A DNA stretch of 33,796 nt from CAZYQW01 sp964649825. Lineage in GTDB: Bacteria; Planctomycetota; B15-G4; JADJEK01. The notes below the pieces were generated by a model, which made no database searches, was not told the origin of the DNA, and saw only the letters and a program-made list of their open reading frames with translations. The position numbers and the translations under genes are program-made. The stretch lies in contig CAZYQW010000033.1 of assembly GCA_964649825.1 (NCBI GenBank), positions 1-33,796 on the forward strand. Reading direction: 5' to 3'. Numbering within the stretch: position 1 is the first letter of the stretch; each line of letters opens with the position of its first letter. Positions 14,987 to 23,901 of this stretch are shown piece after piece.

Positions 14987-16039
14987 CTACTGCCAGCGAA
15001 ACACCCGCTGCGAGACCGCGAACCCGACGGCCGCCACCGCCGCGAGGATTCCGACTTCCATCCAGATCTCGCGGGCCCCGGCTCCCTCGTTCATCACGGC
15101 GCGCAGGGCGTCGTTGAGGGCGGTGAGGGGAAGAACGCGGATGTAGGGGTGAACGAGCTCGGGGAAGCGCTCATAGGAGAAGAACGACCCGGACAGGAGC
15201 CACATCGGGAGTTGGATCGCGTTCATCCAGCCGTACGCCGCCTCGAGGCTCTGCGCGCGGGCCGCGATCACCAGCGACACCGCCGCGAACGCGGCGGCGC
15301 CGAGGAGGGCGACGCACGCGAGCAGGAGGGTCGATCCGTGGTTCTCGACGCGGAAGATGAGCTTCGCGAAGAGCAGCAGGATGCCGATCTCGAACACCAG
15401 GAAGACGAGCCGCGAGAGGAAATACGACAGCACGAACTGGGAACGCCGCATCGGCGTGGCCGCGAGGCGCTTCAGCATCTTCCGCTTGCGCGCGACGACG
15501 ATCGAGAACCCGATCGCCCACATGCTGCTCCCCATCAGGTTCAAGCCGAGGATCCCCGGGAAGAGGAAGTCGACGTAGCGTCCGCCGGATTCCTCGACGT
15601 GATCGTCATCGGTGACAACCGAGTCGCGGCGGCCACGGAACCGCTGAATCGCGTCATCGGCCGCGCGTCGCGCGAGACGGGAACCTTCGCGCGCGACGTC
15701 GTATCGATACGTCACGCCGGCCGCGCCCTCGGCGTCGACCATCCGGACGACGAGGTCGACCTTCCCGATTCGCAAGGCGCGCTCCGCGTCGACGGCGTCG
15801 ATCATCTCGACGTCGACCTCGTCCTTCGCCGCGACGAGCGCCTCGACCAGCCACTCCGGCGCCGGTCGCTCGATCGCGACCCGCGGATGACCCGGAGCGT
15901 GATCCCGGAAGGCGAGCCCCAGCACGAGCACGAGCACGATGGGAAACCCGAACGCCCAGAACACCGCCCCCGGCTCGCGATAGAACTCGCGAAACCGCGT
16001 GAGGGTGAGCTCGAAGAGCGCCGATCGACGGTCAGTCAT
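14987..16039 (-). CDS. ABC-2 type exporter permease
   Basis: 350 residues with an N-terminal helix (about 24-42), an extracytoplasmic loop (about 45-160), and a C-terminal group of membrane helices starting about residue 165 (NLMGSSMWAIGFSIV), plus RRKMLKRLAATPMRR, the coupling segment typical of ABC2_membrane_3/YhgE-like permeases. It starts 8 bp inside the ATPase gene, so both are co-translated. It should pair with that ATPase to export a hydrophobic or amphipathic compound. The NRPS cluster lies 4 kb to the right, so export of its lipopeptide is conceivable but unproven. Confidence 0.9.
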   Translation of the reverse strand: MTDRRSALFELTLTRFREFYREPGAVFWAFGFPIVLVLVLGLAFRDHAPGHPRVAIERPAPEWLVEALVAAKDEVDVEMIDAVDAERALRIGKVDLVVRMVDAEGAAGVTYRYDVAREGSRLARRAADDAIQRFRGRRDSVVTDDDHVEESGGRYVDFLFPGILGLNLMGSSMWAIGFSIVVARKRKMLKRLAATPMRRSQFVLSYFLSRLVFLVFEIGILLLFAKLIFRVENHGSTLLLACVALLGAAAFAAVSLVIAARAQSLEAAYGWMNAIQLPMWLLSGSFFSYERFPELVHPYIRVLPLTALNDALRAVMNEGAGAREIWMEVGILAAVAAVGFAVSQRVFRWQ

Positions 16040-16958
16040 CGAGGAGTCCGCGGCCGGTGAGGTGGAGGAAGACGTCGTCCAACGTCGCCTGATGGGTGGC
16101 GACGGTCTGAAGTTCCACGCGCTGTCGATCCAACTCCTGAATCACGGCCGGCAACGCGATCCGCAGCTCCGAGACGCGCAGCACGAAACGGTCGATGCGA
16201 CGGGTGATTCCATTCACGCCCGGCAATTGTGCGAGACGCGCGACGTCCGGCTCGGATCTCGTCTCGAACTCGATGATCTGATCGGCGCCGAGCGAGCGGA
16301 TGAGCTCGGCCGGCGTCCCGATCGCGATGATCCGTCCATGATCCATGATGGCCAACCGATCGCACAGGCGTGCTGCCTCCTCCATGTAGTGCGTCGTCAT
16401 CACGATGGTCCCGCTCGCGGCGCGGAACTCCTCGATCACGTCCCACAGCCCCGTGCGCGCACGCGGATCGAGACCGGTGGTCGGCTCATCCAGGAACAGG
16501 ATCTCGGGATCGCAGACGAACGCGCAAGCGAGCGCGAGCCGCTGCTTCTGGCCGCCCGACAGCTTCGTGAACCAGCTATCCGCCTTCGCGTTCAACCCGA
16601 GCTTGGCGAGGACGTCCTCCTCGGTGCGCCCGCGCCGATAGAAGCTCCGGAAGAGCCGGATGTTCTCCCTCACGGTGAGGCGCTCGGGAAACTCCGTCTC
16701 TTGAAGCTGGATGCCGAGCCGCTCCCGCAGCGACCGCTCGTCGCCTCCGTTCCAGGTCTGCCCGAGGACGCGGACGACTCCGCCGTCCGCCGGCAGCAAC
16801 CCCTCGAGAACCTCGACCGTCGTCGTCTTCCCGGCGCCGTTCGGGCCGAGCAGCCCGAAGCACTCGCCGCGCCGCACCTCGAAGTCGACTCCCGCCACGG
16901 CGGTGACGTCCTTGAACCGCTTCACGAGTCCGCGGCAAACGACGGCCGGCTCGTTCAT
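16032..16958 (-). CDS. ABC-2 exporter ATPase
   Basis: 308 residues starting at the ATG at 16958 (GGAGCGATCGGG upstream); the longer frame to 17117 adds only a non-homologous leader. Walker A GPNGAGKT is at 38-45, signature LSGGQ at 133-137, Walker B ILFLDEP at 153-159 and switch His190 (TTH). A C-terminal tail (about 230-308) of the CcmA/DrrA type ends in ATLDDVFLHLTGRGL. DrrA-like ATPases power exporters of drugs or lipopeptides. It is the upstream gene of the two-gene operon with the permease, with which it overlaps by 8 bp, and its start faces the beta-helix gene with a 171-bp gap that should hold divergent promoters. Confidence 0.93.
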   Translation of the reverse strand: MNEPAVVCRGLVKRFKDVTAVAGVDFEVRRGECFGLLGPNGAGKTTTVEVLEGLLPADGGVVRVLGQTWNGGDERSLRERLGIQLQETEFPERLTVRENIRLFRSFYRRGRTEEDVLAKLGLNAKADSWFTKLSGGQKQRLALACAFVCDPEILFLDEPTTGLDPRARTGLWDVIEEFRAASGTIVMTTHYMEEAARLCDRLAIMDHGRIIAIGTPAELIRSLGADQIIEFETRSEPDVARLAQLPGVNGITRRIDRFVLRVSELRIALPAVIQELDRQRVELQTVATHQATLDDVFLHLTGRGLLDD

Positions 16959-17129
16959 CCCGATCGCTCCATTGGCGAGACACAGGGCGTCACGATAGGC
17001 GCCCTCGCATGGAAGGGCTGGAGCTTCGTCGCACTTTTTCGCGCCGCGACGGTGCTGCCTCCGTGCAGAACTCGTTTCGGACTGCCAGACCCGCCCTCCC
17101 CATCGATCAGGCGACAAGGAGCAGAAGTG

Positions 17130-18953
17130 ATGAAGCGAACGTTGGCGATTCTCTTGAGCGTCCCGTTCCTATCGAGTCCGGCGCGCGCCGCGACTCTGAC
17201 CGTTCCCACGAACTTCCCCACGATCCAGGCGGCGATCAACGCCGCCGCCGCCGGCGACACCGTCCTCGTCGCGCCGGGCGTCTACAACGAGAAGATCGAT
17301 TTCAAAGGGAAGGCGATCACGGTCATCAGCGCCGCCGGCGCGGAGTTCACGACGATCGACGCCAACGACACCGGCAGCGTCGCGACGTTCAAGTCCGGCG
17401 AGAGCTCGACGTCGGTCCTCTCCGGATTCACGCTCACCGGCGGGACGGGCACCGTCTCCGGAACGAGCTCGTTCGGGGGTGGGATCTACTGCGTGCTCGC
17501 GTCTCCGACGATCGAGCACAACGTCATCCGCAACAACTCGGCCAAGGGAAACTTCCTCACCCCGGGGGGCGAGGGCGGTGGAATCTACGTCAGCGCGGGT
17601 TCGCCGCGGATCCGCGAGAACACGATCCTCCAGAACGCCGCGCAGAACGACGGCGGTGGGATCCAAATGCGATTCGGCGGAACGACGGCGCTGATCCACG
17701 ACAACACGATCCAGAAGAACGCGTGCCTCGCGGGCACCGGCGCGGGAATCAACCTCGAGAACTCCTCGTCGCCGTTGATCCGCGACAACCTGATCCTCGA
17801 GAACATCCTCGCCTCGCGTGGCGGCGGCATCAACGCGGACAGCGGTTCTTCGCCCACGATCGAGGACAACGAGATCCGTGTCAATCAATCGAACGTGGAC
17901 GGGGGCGGCATCCACTGCGACGGCGGCAACCCGACGATTCGTCGCAACGTCATCGCCGGCAACGGCGCCGGCATCCTCTTCGGCTGCGGCGCGGGGATCT
18001 GCTGTCGCAACAACTCGCCGCTCGTGTCCCAGAACGTCATCTCGACGAACCGCATCGTCGGCGACGGCGGCGGCGCGGCGTTCGAGAACGGCAACCCGAC
18101 GCTCGTGGACAACATGATCGTCGAGAACCGCGCGGAGGGCAGCTTCGGGCTCGGCTCGGGCGGCGGCATTTTGCTGACGAACGCAAACGCGATCGCCACC
18201 AACAACACCATCGCGAACAACGTCGCGTTCGCGCCCGGCGGCGGCGTCATGCTCTTCAGTTCGTCGAGCGTGACCATGACGAATGGGATCGTGTGGGGAA
18301 ACACTGCCCCGAGCCAGCCGCAGATCGGCGGATTCGCGGGCAGCGTCGCGTACTCGGACGTCCAGGGAGGCTTCTCCGGCGCCGGCAACTTCGCGGCGGA
18401 CCCGCTCTTCGTCGACGCGCCGAACGGCGACTACCACCTTCACGTCGACTCGCCGTGCTTCGACGCCGGCACGACGCTCGCCCCCGCGCTGCCGGCGTTC
18501 GACTTCGAGGGCGACGATCGGCAGCACTACGACGGCGTCGACATGGGCGCCGACGAAATCGCGGGCTGCGTCATCCGCGGCTTCCCGTACGGGCACGGGC
18601 TCGCCGGCACCGGCGGAATCGTCCCCTCTCTGTCGCTGACCGGCCATTCCTGCGAGGCGGGAGAACACACCCTTCACATCGACGACGCGCTCGGCGGCGT
18701 CTACTCGAACCTCTGGATCGGGACGGGGCAGGCGAGCCTTCCGTTCCTCGGTGGGCTCTTCTACGTGGACCTCTCCCTGCCGTACGCGCTGATTCCGTTC
18801 TTCATGCCCCCGTCGGGGTCCCTCGCGCTCCCCGGCGCGAACGTCACGAGCTTCGAGGGCGTCGTCATCTACCTTCAGGTCACGTTCGCCGACCCCGGCG
18901 GACCAGCCGGCGCCTCGATGACCAACGGTCTCCGAATCGAGATCGGCGAGTAG
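17130..18953 (+). CDS. Exported parallel beta-helix protein with choice-of-anchor-type C-terminus
   Basis: 607 residues from the ATG at 17130 (AAGGAG 8 bases before). A signal peptide ends at ARA/A (about 20). Residues about 22-120 are the opening of the right-handed beta-helix (FPTIQAAINAAAAGDTVLV, a typical PbH1 start), followed by about ten repeats with GGGI/N-N-x-I rungs through residue about 400 (NNTIANNVAF). Next comes a choice-of-anchor Q-like segment (PLFVDAPNGDYHLHVDSPCFDAG, MGADE), and finally a beta-rich domain with small loops (GLAGTGGIVPSLSLTG) of a kind common in Planctomycetota extracellular proteins. Such proteins bind or cleave polysaccharide or decorate the cell surface. No catalytic residues of pectate lyases can be assigned by eye, so I call it a structural or binding beta-helix protein. 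Confidence 0.88.
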   Translation: MKRTLAILLSVPFLSSPARAATLTVPTNFPTIQAAINAAAAGDTVLVAPGVYNEKIDFKGKAITVISAAGAEFTTIDANDTGSVATFKSGESSTSVLSGFTLTGGTGTVSGTSSFGGGIYCVLASPTIEHNVIRNNSAKGNFLTPGGEGGGIYVSAGSPRIRENTILQNAAQNDGGGIQMRFGGTTALIHDNTIQKNACLAGTGAGINLENSSSPLIRDNLILENILASRGGGINADSGSSPTIEDNEIRVNQSNVDGGGIHCDGGNPTIRRNVIAGNGAGILFGCGAGICCRNNSPLVSQNVISTNRIVGDGGGAAFENGNPTLVDNMIVENRAEGSFGLGSGGGILLTNANAIATNNTIANNVAFAPGGGVMLFSSSSVTMTNGIVWGNTAPSQPQIGGFAGSVAYSDVQGGFSGAGNFAADPLFVDAPNGDYHLHVDSPCFDAGTTLAPALPAFDFEGDDRQHYDGVDMGADEIAGCVIRGFPYGHGLAGTGGIVPSLSLTGHSCEAGEHTLHIDDALGGVYSNLWIGTGQASLPFLGGLFYVDLSLPYALIPFFMPPSGSLALPGANVTSFEGVVIYLQVTFADPGGPAGASMTNGLRIEIGE

Positions 18954-18977
18954 TCGGCGACACGCATCAGACGAGCC

Positions 18978-19007
18978 GGGCCCGGCGTACCGGAGAGAGC
19001 CGGGCCC
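18978..19007. terminator. Hairpin between convergent genes
   Basis: Perfect 9-bp arms GGGCCCGGC (18978-18986) and GCCGGGCCC (18999-19007) with a 12-base loop lie between the beta-helix gene stop (18953) and the PATAN gene stop (19050), well placed to end transcription from both sides. A U-tract is lacking. Confidence 0.6.
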
Positions 19008-19049
19008 CGTGTTCGCGCGGAGCGTTCGGACCGTCGTGCCTTCCTTCGT

Positions 19050-19898
19050 TCAGCCGTCCCGTCCCGCGGGCCCCCGCTCCATCTTCTCGTCCGACTGCCG
19101 CGCGCTCTCGAGCAACAGGTACGTTGCGTCCAGGCGGATCCGCTCGTCCATGTCCTGCGGCAGTCCCTCGTAGAAGCTGTACCGGGCGTCGGTCTGCGCG
19201 TAGAGGCGGTGGAAGATCGTGCGGAGCTGCGTCTCGATCGCGGTGCGGATCGGCTCGAACGTCAACACGTTCTCTCGCTGGAGCATGTCCCCGAGTCGAC
19301 CGCCGGTTCCAGTGAGGAGGCTCAGGTACGCCTTCAGTTCCTCGCTCGTCAACGCCCCCTGCGCCACCAGGATCTCTCCCAAGCGCGACCCGGGCGGGTT
19401 GTGGGAGCTGATCGCGTGCACCACGTCGCCCTTCGCGAACCAGATCGAGAACTCCTCGTCGGCGCCGGCCACCGTCAGGACGCCGTCCTTGCGTTGAAGG
19501 CTCAGGCAGCCGATCAGCTCCGGGAGCGCGAGGCAGCGGGTGTCCCCGTGGAAGCCGGTGGAGCCGGCGGCGCCGCGCGTGCGCCGCGTTGCCGCATCAC
19601 CGCCACCCTCCGCCATCGGCCGCGTCGCCTCGGCCGCCTTCATCCCGCCGAGCTGTTGGCTGATGATCGCCGCCAGCTCCCCCCTGAAGTCGGGGAACAT
19701 CCCCTCGACGGGAGACGCCCTGTCCAGCTCGGACGCGAGCTTCGACGCCATCTTGACGTGTCGCGCGACCCGGGCGAGCGTGGGCTTCGCGTCGGGCGAC
19801 GGGTCTGCGTCCATCGACGATTCGATGCGGTTGGCAAGCTCTCGACACATCGCGACGAGCTCGACCGGATCGGTAGTGGTCTCTTCGAGAATCTCCAT
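19050..19898 (-). CDS. DUF4388/PATAN-domain protein
   Basis: 282 residues from the ATG at 19898; the frame remains open to 20252 but that part overlaps the ligase gene, and no good ribosome site confirms the ATG, so the start is uncertain. Residues about 1-90 are helical without a recognised fold. Residues about 116-270 match the PATAN (DUF4388) domain: FHGDTRCLALPELIGCLSLQ, then GVLTV, FSIWFAKGDVVHA, and two GSRLGEILVAQGALT / GGRLGDMLQRENVLT copies like the start of GspE-type ATPases. PATAN proteins are often partners of two-component or gliding/secretion systems. It is divergent in orientation to nothing: it follows the ligase gene on the same strand (138 bp). Confidence 0.8.
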   Translation of the reverse strand: MEILEETTTDPVELVAMCRELANRIESSMDADPSPDAKPTLARVARHVKMASKLASELDRASPVEGMFPDFRGELAAIISQQLGGMKAAEATRPMAEGGGDAATRRTRGAAGSTGFHGDTRCLALPELIGCLSLQRKDGVLTVAGADEEFSIWFAKGDVVHAISSHNPPGSRLGEILVAQGALTSEELKAYLSLLTGTGGRLGDMLQRENVLTFEPIRTAIETQLRTIFHRLYAQTDARYSFYEGLPQDMDERIRLDATYLLLESARQSDEKMERGPAGRDG

Positions 19899-20035
19899 GA
19901 AGCCCGGTACCGCGAGGCGTAGACGCTCCGGCTCCTCGATCGGCGTTCGCCGCGGCGCGCCTGAAGGGAAGCGCTCGGGGAATCTCGGACCGGACGCTCC
20001 GGCCCCGCCGGCCCGGCGCCGGTCGCACGCCGGCT

Positions 20036-21619
20036 TCAGTTCACGCCGCGCTCCCGACCCCGCCAGTACGGCGCCCGGAGCTCGGCCTTCTTCACCTTTC
20101 CGCTGGGCGTCCGCGGCAGGGACTCCACGAAGTCGATCGACCGAGGCACCTTGAAGTCCGCGAGCCGGCGGCGGACGTGCCCGAGGATCTCGGCCGGCCG
20201 CACCGTCCGACCCGGCTCGAGCACGAGGATCGCCTTCACCTCCTCGCCCCACCGCTCGTCCGGCACGCCGATGACCGCCGCCTCGCGTACGGCCGGGTGG
20301 CTGCAGAGAACGTGCTCGATCTCCGCCGGGTAGATGTTCTCGCCCGCGTAGATGATCATGTCCTTCACCCGGTCGCAGACGTAGACGAAGCCCTCCTCAT
20401 CGAGGAATCCCGCGTCGCCGGTATGCACCCAGCCGTCGCGCAGCGTCTCCCGCGTGGCGTCGTCGCGGTTCCAGTAGCCGAGCATGTTCGCCGGGGAGTG
20501 GATGCAGATCTCGCCGACCTCGCGGGGCGGCCGCTCGTTCCCTTCGCCGTCGATCACCTTGATCCGCACGCCCGGGTACGGGCGACCCGCCGCCTTGACG
20601 CGCTCGTGACCGTCCGGCACGCGATGATCGTCGGGTCTCAAGCAGACCGCGGTGTTTCCGGTCTCGGTCAGGCCGTAGATCTGAGCGAACTGGCACCCGA
20701 ACGTAGCCATCGCTTGCCGCAGCAGCGGCTCCGAGATCGGCGAACCGCCGTACACGACGTGCGTCAGCGACGAGAAGTCGACGGCGCGGGCGTTCGGCTC
20801 GAGCAGGACCAACTGCATCATGGCGGGCACCATGCAGACCTTCGTGACGCGATGATCGCGGATCAGCTCGAGCGCACGCCACCCGGAGAACGCGTCCATG
20901 ATGACGGCGCGCGCTCCCGCGTTCAGCGTCGTCACCGCCCACCAGAGGCCGCCGATGTGGAAGGATGGGATGTTGAACAGGCTCACGTCGTCCGCGCCGA
21001 ACCCGATCCATGGGTCGCCCGCGCGCCGCATCGAGTCGATCACCGCGAAGAAGCTCCGGTTCGCCAGCATCACGCCCTTCGGGCGCCCGGTGGTGCCGCT
21101 CGTGTACATGTGCACCGCGATCTGCTCCGGATCGGACGCGAACGACGGATCGTCGTCGGGATGCCGGTCGCGCCACTCGACGTACGACGTCCCGTCCGGA
21201 GCGCCTCGGTCGAACGACACGACGGCGCGCAGGTGCGGTCTCTCCGCGAGGTTCGGCTCGAGCTTGGCCAGGAGCGCACGATCTGCGAACAGGATCTGGG
21301 CCTCCGCGTCGTCGAGGATGAACTCGATCTCGGGCGCGGCGAGCCGCCAGTTGATGCCGAGCACGACGGCGTTCGCCTTCGCGCAGCCGAAGATCAGCTC
21401 GTACACGTGATCGGAGTCCTTCGCGAGGAACGCCACGCGCGCGCCGGAACCGATCCCCTCCGCGATCAGCGCATTGGCGGCGCGACTGCTGCGACGGTCG
21501 AGCTCGGCGAACGACGTGGCCCGGCCGTCGAAGACGAGCGCCGTCGCGTCGCCCCGTCGCGCATGCTGGCGGCGGACGACGTCGGCGAGCACGAGCGACT
21601 CCTCGTTCGCAGGCGGCAT
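20036..21619 (-). CDS. Fatty acyl adenylate-forming ligase (FadD/FadD10-like)
   Basis: 527 residues, start MPPANEES. It has the ANL superfamily motifs: P-loop YTSGTTGRPKG at 172-182, GLTETG at 316-321, HTGD at 399-402, YAGENIYPAEIE at 424-434, and catalytic Lys508 in TPSGKVKK. The family includes acyl-CoA ligases and acyl-AMP ligases, which cannot be told apart reliably by eye. It is divergent, with a 222-bp gap, from the dioxygenase and FcoT genes, and in mycobacterial isonitrile clusters the matching gene is FadD10 (Rv0099), an acyl-AMP ligase that loads an acyl carrier protein. By context I infer that it activates the fatty acid used to make the isonitrile acyl chain. It could be an unrelated beta-oxidation ligase, though the neighbours argue against it. 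Confidence 0.85.
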   Translation of the reverse strand: MPPANEESLVLADVVRRQHARRGDATALVFDGRATSFAELDRRSSRAANALIAEGIGSGARVAFLAKDSDHVYELIFGCAKANAVVLGINWRLAAPEIEFILDDAEAQILFADRALLAKLEPNLAERPHLRAVVSFDRGAPDGTSYVEWRDRHPDDDPSFASDPEQIAVHMYTSGTTGRPKGVMLANRSFFAVIDSMRRAGDPWIGFGADDVSLFNIPSFHIGGLWWAVTTLNAGARAVIMDAFSGWRALELIRDHRVTKVCMVPAMMQLVLLEPNARAVDFSSLTHVVYGGSPISEPLLRQAMATFGCQFAQIYGLTETGNTAVCLRPDDHRVPDGHERVKAAGRPYPGVRIKVIDGEGNERPPREVGEICIHSPANMLGYWNRDDATRETLRDGWVHTGDAGFLDEEGFVYVCDRVKDMIIYAGENIYPAEIEHVLCSHPAVREAAVIGVPDERWGEEVKAILVLEPGRTVRPAEILGHVRRRLADFKVPRSIDFVESLPRTPSGKVKKAELRAPYWRGRERGVN

Positions 21620-21841
21620 CGGTGCGTCTCCGTTCGGGTGGCCCGGCCCTCATCTGAACCGGGTGGTTCGTGGACGGGAACCCGAAAACGAGCACCGATT
21701 CGTGGCCTCCCGGCGCCCCTGCGTCCGTTTCCTCCCTCGGCCGGATTCCGGCGCGGCTCGGGCGGACGAGCGGACGGGCACGCGCCGGACCCGTCGGGTA
21801 TCGTGGCGCCTCCGTGAGGGTGCCCCTCGCGACTGAGGTAG

Positions 21842-22732
21842 ATGATGAAGATCGAACTGCCGGACAACGGACGCATCGGGGCGGAGATCCGCGAGGTCGA
21901 CGGCCGCGAGCTCGGTCCCGAGGAGGCGAACCGCATCCTCGACCTCGTCTACGAGCACAAGCTGGTCGTCTTCCGCGACCAGCACCTGAGCGCCCCGGAG
22001 TACATCGCGTTCGCCCGCGGGTTCGGAACGCCTCAGATCTACTTCCAGCCGCACTACCACCATCCCGAGCACCCCGAGATCTTCGTCTCCTCCAACGTGA
22101 AGGTGGACGGGCGGAAGGTTGGCGTCGCCGGCACCGGGCGCTACTGGCACACCGACTATCAGTTCTTCGAAGAGCCGCTCCCGCTCACGATGCTGAGCCC
22201 ACAGCGGCTCCCGGCGACGCATCGCGAGACCTACTACATCGACATGCAGCGCGTCTACGAGACTCTCCCCGAGCCGCTTCGAGAATGGGCCGACGACGCC
22301 CGCGGAATCCACGAGGCGAAGTGGCGCTACAAGGTGCAGCCGTCGGACGTGGACAAGTCGATCGCCGAACTCCTCGACGAATTCGGCGCGATCACGCCGG
22401 CCGTCACCCACCCGGCCGTGATCGAGCATCCGGTCACGCGAACCAAGAGCCTCTACGTCAGCGAAGGCTTCACCGTCGGTTTCGAGGGGCTTTCCACCGA
22501 GGAAGGGAAGGCGAAGCTGCGCGACCTGGTCGACTTCACCCAGCAGGAGAAGCACGTCCACCGCCATGAGTGGAGGGACGGCGACATCCTCCTCTGGGAC
22601 AACCGACCGCTCATCCACAAGGCGTCGACGGTGCCGGCCGGACAGCCGAGCGTCAGCTATCGAATCGGCGTCTACGACGGCAAGCCGTTCTACGTCGATG
22701 GCGAGCCGCGCATCGCGGAGAGTCGAGCATGA
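21842..22732 (+). CDS. scoE: Non-heme Fe(II)/2-oxoglutarate oxidase of the ScoE/Rv0097 isonitrile-forming type
   Basis: 296 residues. Two ATGs (21842, 21845) follow GAGGTAG; the second has the better 6-base spacing, and the difference is one residue. The TauD/TfdA fold shows iron ligands His103 and Asp105 (YWHTD) and His259 (PLIHKAS), and Arg274 (SYRIG) 15 residues further for 2-oxoglutarate, the same spacing as the ScoE ligands I remember (His295, Arg310). Other residues also line up with ScoE at a constant offset of 29: Tyr67, Phe68, Tyr72, Arg128 and Lys164 fit Tyr96, Tyr97 (here Phe), Tyr101, Arg157 and Lys193. The family converts an N-carboxymethyl amino acyl chain to an isonitrile by oxidation and loss of CO2. 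It overlaps the next gene by four bases (ATGA). Confidence 0.85.
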   Translation: MMKIELPDNGRIGAEIREVDGRELGPEEANRILDLVYEHKLVVFRDQHLSAPEYIAFARGFGTPQIYFQPHYHHPEHPEIFVSSNVKVDGRKVGVAGTGRYWHTDYQFFEEPLPLTMLSPQRLPATHRETYYIDMQRVYETLPEPLREWADDARGIHEAKWRYKVQPSDVDKSIAELLDEFGAITPAVTHPAVIEHPVTRTKSLYVSEGFTVGFEGLSTEEGKAKLRDLVDFTQQEKHVHRHEWRDGDILLWDNRPLIHKASTVPAGQPSVSYRIGVYDGKPFYVDGEPRIAESRA

Positions 22733-23283
22733 GCATGGCGGCGGTCACCACGATCCCGGTCGAACCCGAGCTACTCGCGACGGTCCTGAAGCCGTACCGC
22801 GAGCACTGCCGATATCTGAAGCGCGCTACGGTCGAGGTGCAGGACGAGGAGTCGGGACGCCTGGCGTTGGCACGCGGGGAGTTCGAAATCCCGGGCTCGT
22901 GGTACATCGACGACACCGGCCACTTCAACTCGATCGAGTTCAACCTCTGCTACAACCAGATCATCTACACACTGATCGCCCAGTGCGTGAAGAGCCGGCT
23001 CGTTCCGGAGCTGGCGCGGATGACGCTCGAGGAGTACTGGCTCCGCCAGCTCCCGGATGTCCTGATCGTCGAGTTCACCAGCACGTTCCGCAAGGCCATG
23101 GATTCGCGGAGCTTCACCGGCTGGGTCTCGATCGATCGGGTGTCGGATCGAAAGAAGCTCCTCCTGCTGAAGACGCATTGCGAGTTCGACGATGGTCAAG
23201 GCGGATTCTCGTCGGGCGACGTGACGCTGGCGATCCTGATGCGACCGCTCGGCGACGCCCACGGGTTGAACGGCCCGGCCTGA
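22729..23283 (+). CDS. fcoT: FcoT/Rv0098-family protein of isonitrile lipopeptide synthesis
   Basis: 184 residues, starting at 22729 inside the preceding stop (ATGA); an ATG at 22735 is also possible. It resembles mycobacterial Rv0098 (FcoT, ScoD in Streptomyces): PVEPELLATVLKPYREHCRYL at the front matches the family start, and the core motif TGHFNSIEFNLCYNQIIY is at 63-80. FcoT was first described as a hot-dog-fold acyl thioesterase; in isonitrile clusters the homologue is known to add glycine to an alpha,beta-unsaturated acyl carrier thioester, the step before oxidation by the ScoE-type enzyme. The neighbouring oxidase gene makes this role likely. The tail beyond residue 170 is short and Gly/Pro rich. 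Confidence 0.88.
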   Translation: MSMAAVTTIPVEPELLATVLKPYREHCRYLKRATVEVQDEESGRLALARGEFEIPGSWYIDDTGHFNSIEFNLCYNQIIYTLIAQCVKSRLVPELARMTLEEYWLRQLPDVLIVEFTSTFRKAMDSRSFTGWVSIDRVSDRKKLLLLKTHCEFDDGQGGFSSGDVTLAILMRPLGDAHGLNGPA

Positions 23284-23303
23284 ACGGCCCCATCGAACGG
23301 CCC
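23268..23303. repeat. Three copies of GAACGGCCC around the fcoT stop
   Basis: GAACGGCCC occurs at 23268-23276, 23282-23290 and 23295-23303, spaced 14 and 13 bases. The first two span the 3' end of fcoT. They could be a local tandem duplication, or binding sites; nothing else supports a function. Confidence 0.5.
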
Positions 23304-23432
23304 GCATCGAGCCAGGGGTCGCCGCGAGACGCACCGTCGCACGCGCGGTGATTCCCCCCGTTTTCGAGAAACTCTGTAACCGCGACCGTCTCGTCTCGTC
23401 CTGCCTTTCGGTTCGAAGGCGGAGGGCGAAGG

Positions 23433-23816
23433 ATGTCGGTGCTGTCGAAGCTCGATGAAGTCCAGCGAGTCTTGATCGAGAGCGACGATCTGAGCGAGGC
23501 GATGGATCGGTTCCTGGATTTCGGCGCTCGGCGCGAGTTCCTCCGGCTCGGCGTGCCGATCCGCGACGTGTTCCTCGAGCAGGTGTTCGGAGCGGCGGCG
23601 ACCGGCGCCTTCGGTGCGCACGCGCGGATCTCGCGCGTGTGCCTCTACCGGATCGAGTCGGTTCGCTTCGTGCACGGTGCACTCGTGTGCGGCGAGCGAC
23701 CGGCGATGGTCCTTTGGTTCGACGGGATCCAGGTGGGGCTCCTCACCGCGCTCGACCTCGACCACCCCGGCTTCGTCCATCACGTTCGGATGAGCGGATT
23801 CAACGTCCCGACCTGA
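23433..23816 (+). CDS. Unrecognised 127-residue protein
   Basis: The ATG at 23433 follows GGAGGGCGAAGG, a good ribosome site, and codon use fits the neighbours, so the gene looks real. The sequence is mixed alpha/beta without signal peptide or membrane segment. It has no carrier-protein DSL motif and no active-site motif that I recognise. It lies 149 bp after fcoT on the same strand and may belong to the same cluster, or be a neighbour by chance. Confidence 0.75.
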   Translation: MSVLSKLDEVQRVLIESDDLSEAMDRFLDFGARREFLRLGVPIRDVFLEQVFGAAATGAFGAHARISRVCLYRIESVRFVHGALVCGERPAMVLWFDGIQVGLLTALDLDHPGFVHHVRMSGFNVPT

Positions 23817-23836
23817 CGAGGGTGATGCAATCGAGA

Positions 23837-23870
23837 GGCGGCGGCCGGGACTTTCGTTCCGGCCGCCGCC
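23837..23870. terminator. Strong hairpin between convergent genes
   Basis: GGCGGCGGCCGGGA (23837-23850) pairs with TTCCGGCCGCCGCC (23857-23870) around a 6-base loop, with one G-U pair. It sits between the stop of the 127-residue gene (23816) and the stop of the RNA-binding gene (23902), so it can end both transcripts. No U-tract follows. Confidence 0.7.
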
Positions 23871-23901
23871 CTTGCGTCAACTCAGCGGGACGTTCGCGGT
23901 G

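Noticed and set aside
17169..18677. 502-codon minus-strand frame opposite the beta-helix gene
   Set aside because: Shadow of a repeat gene; valine/aspartate/arginine-rich without a domain.
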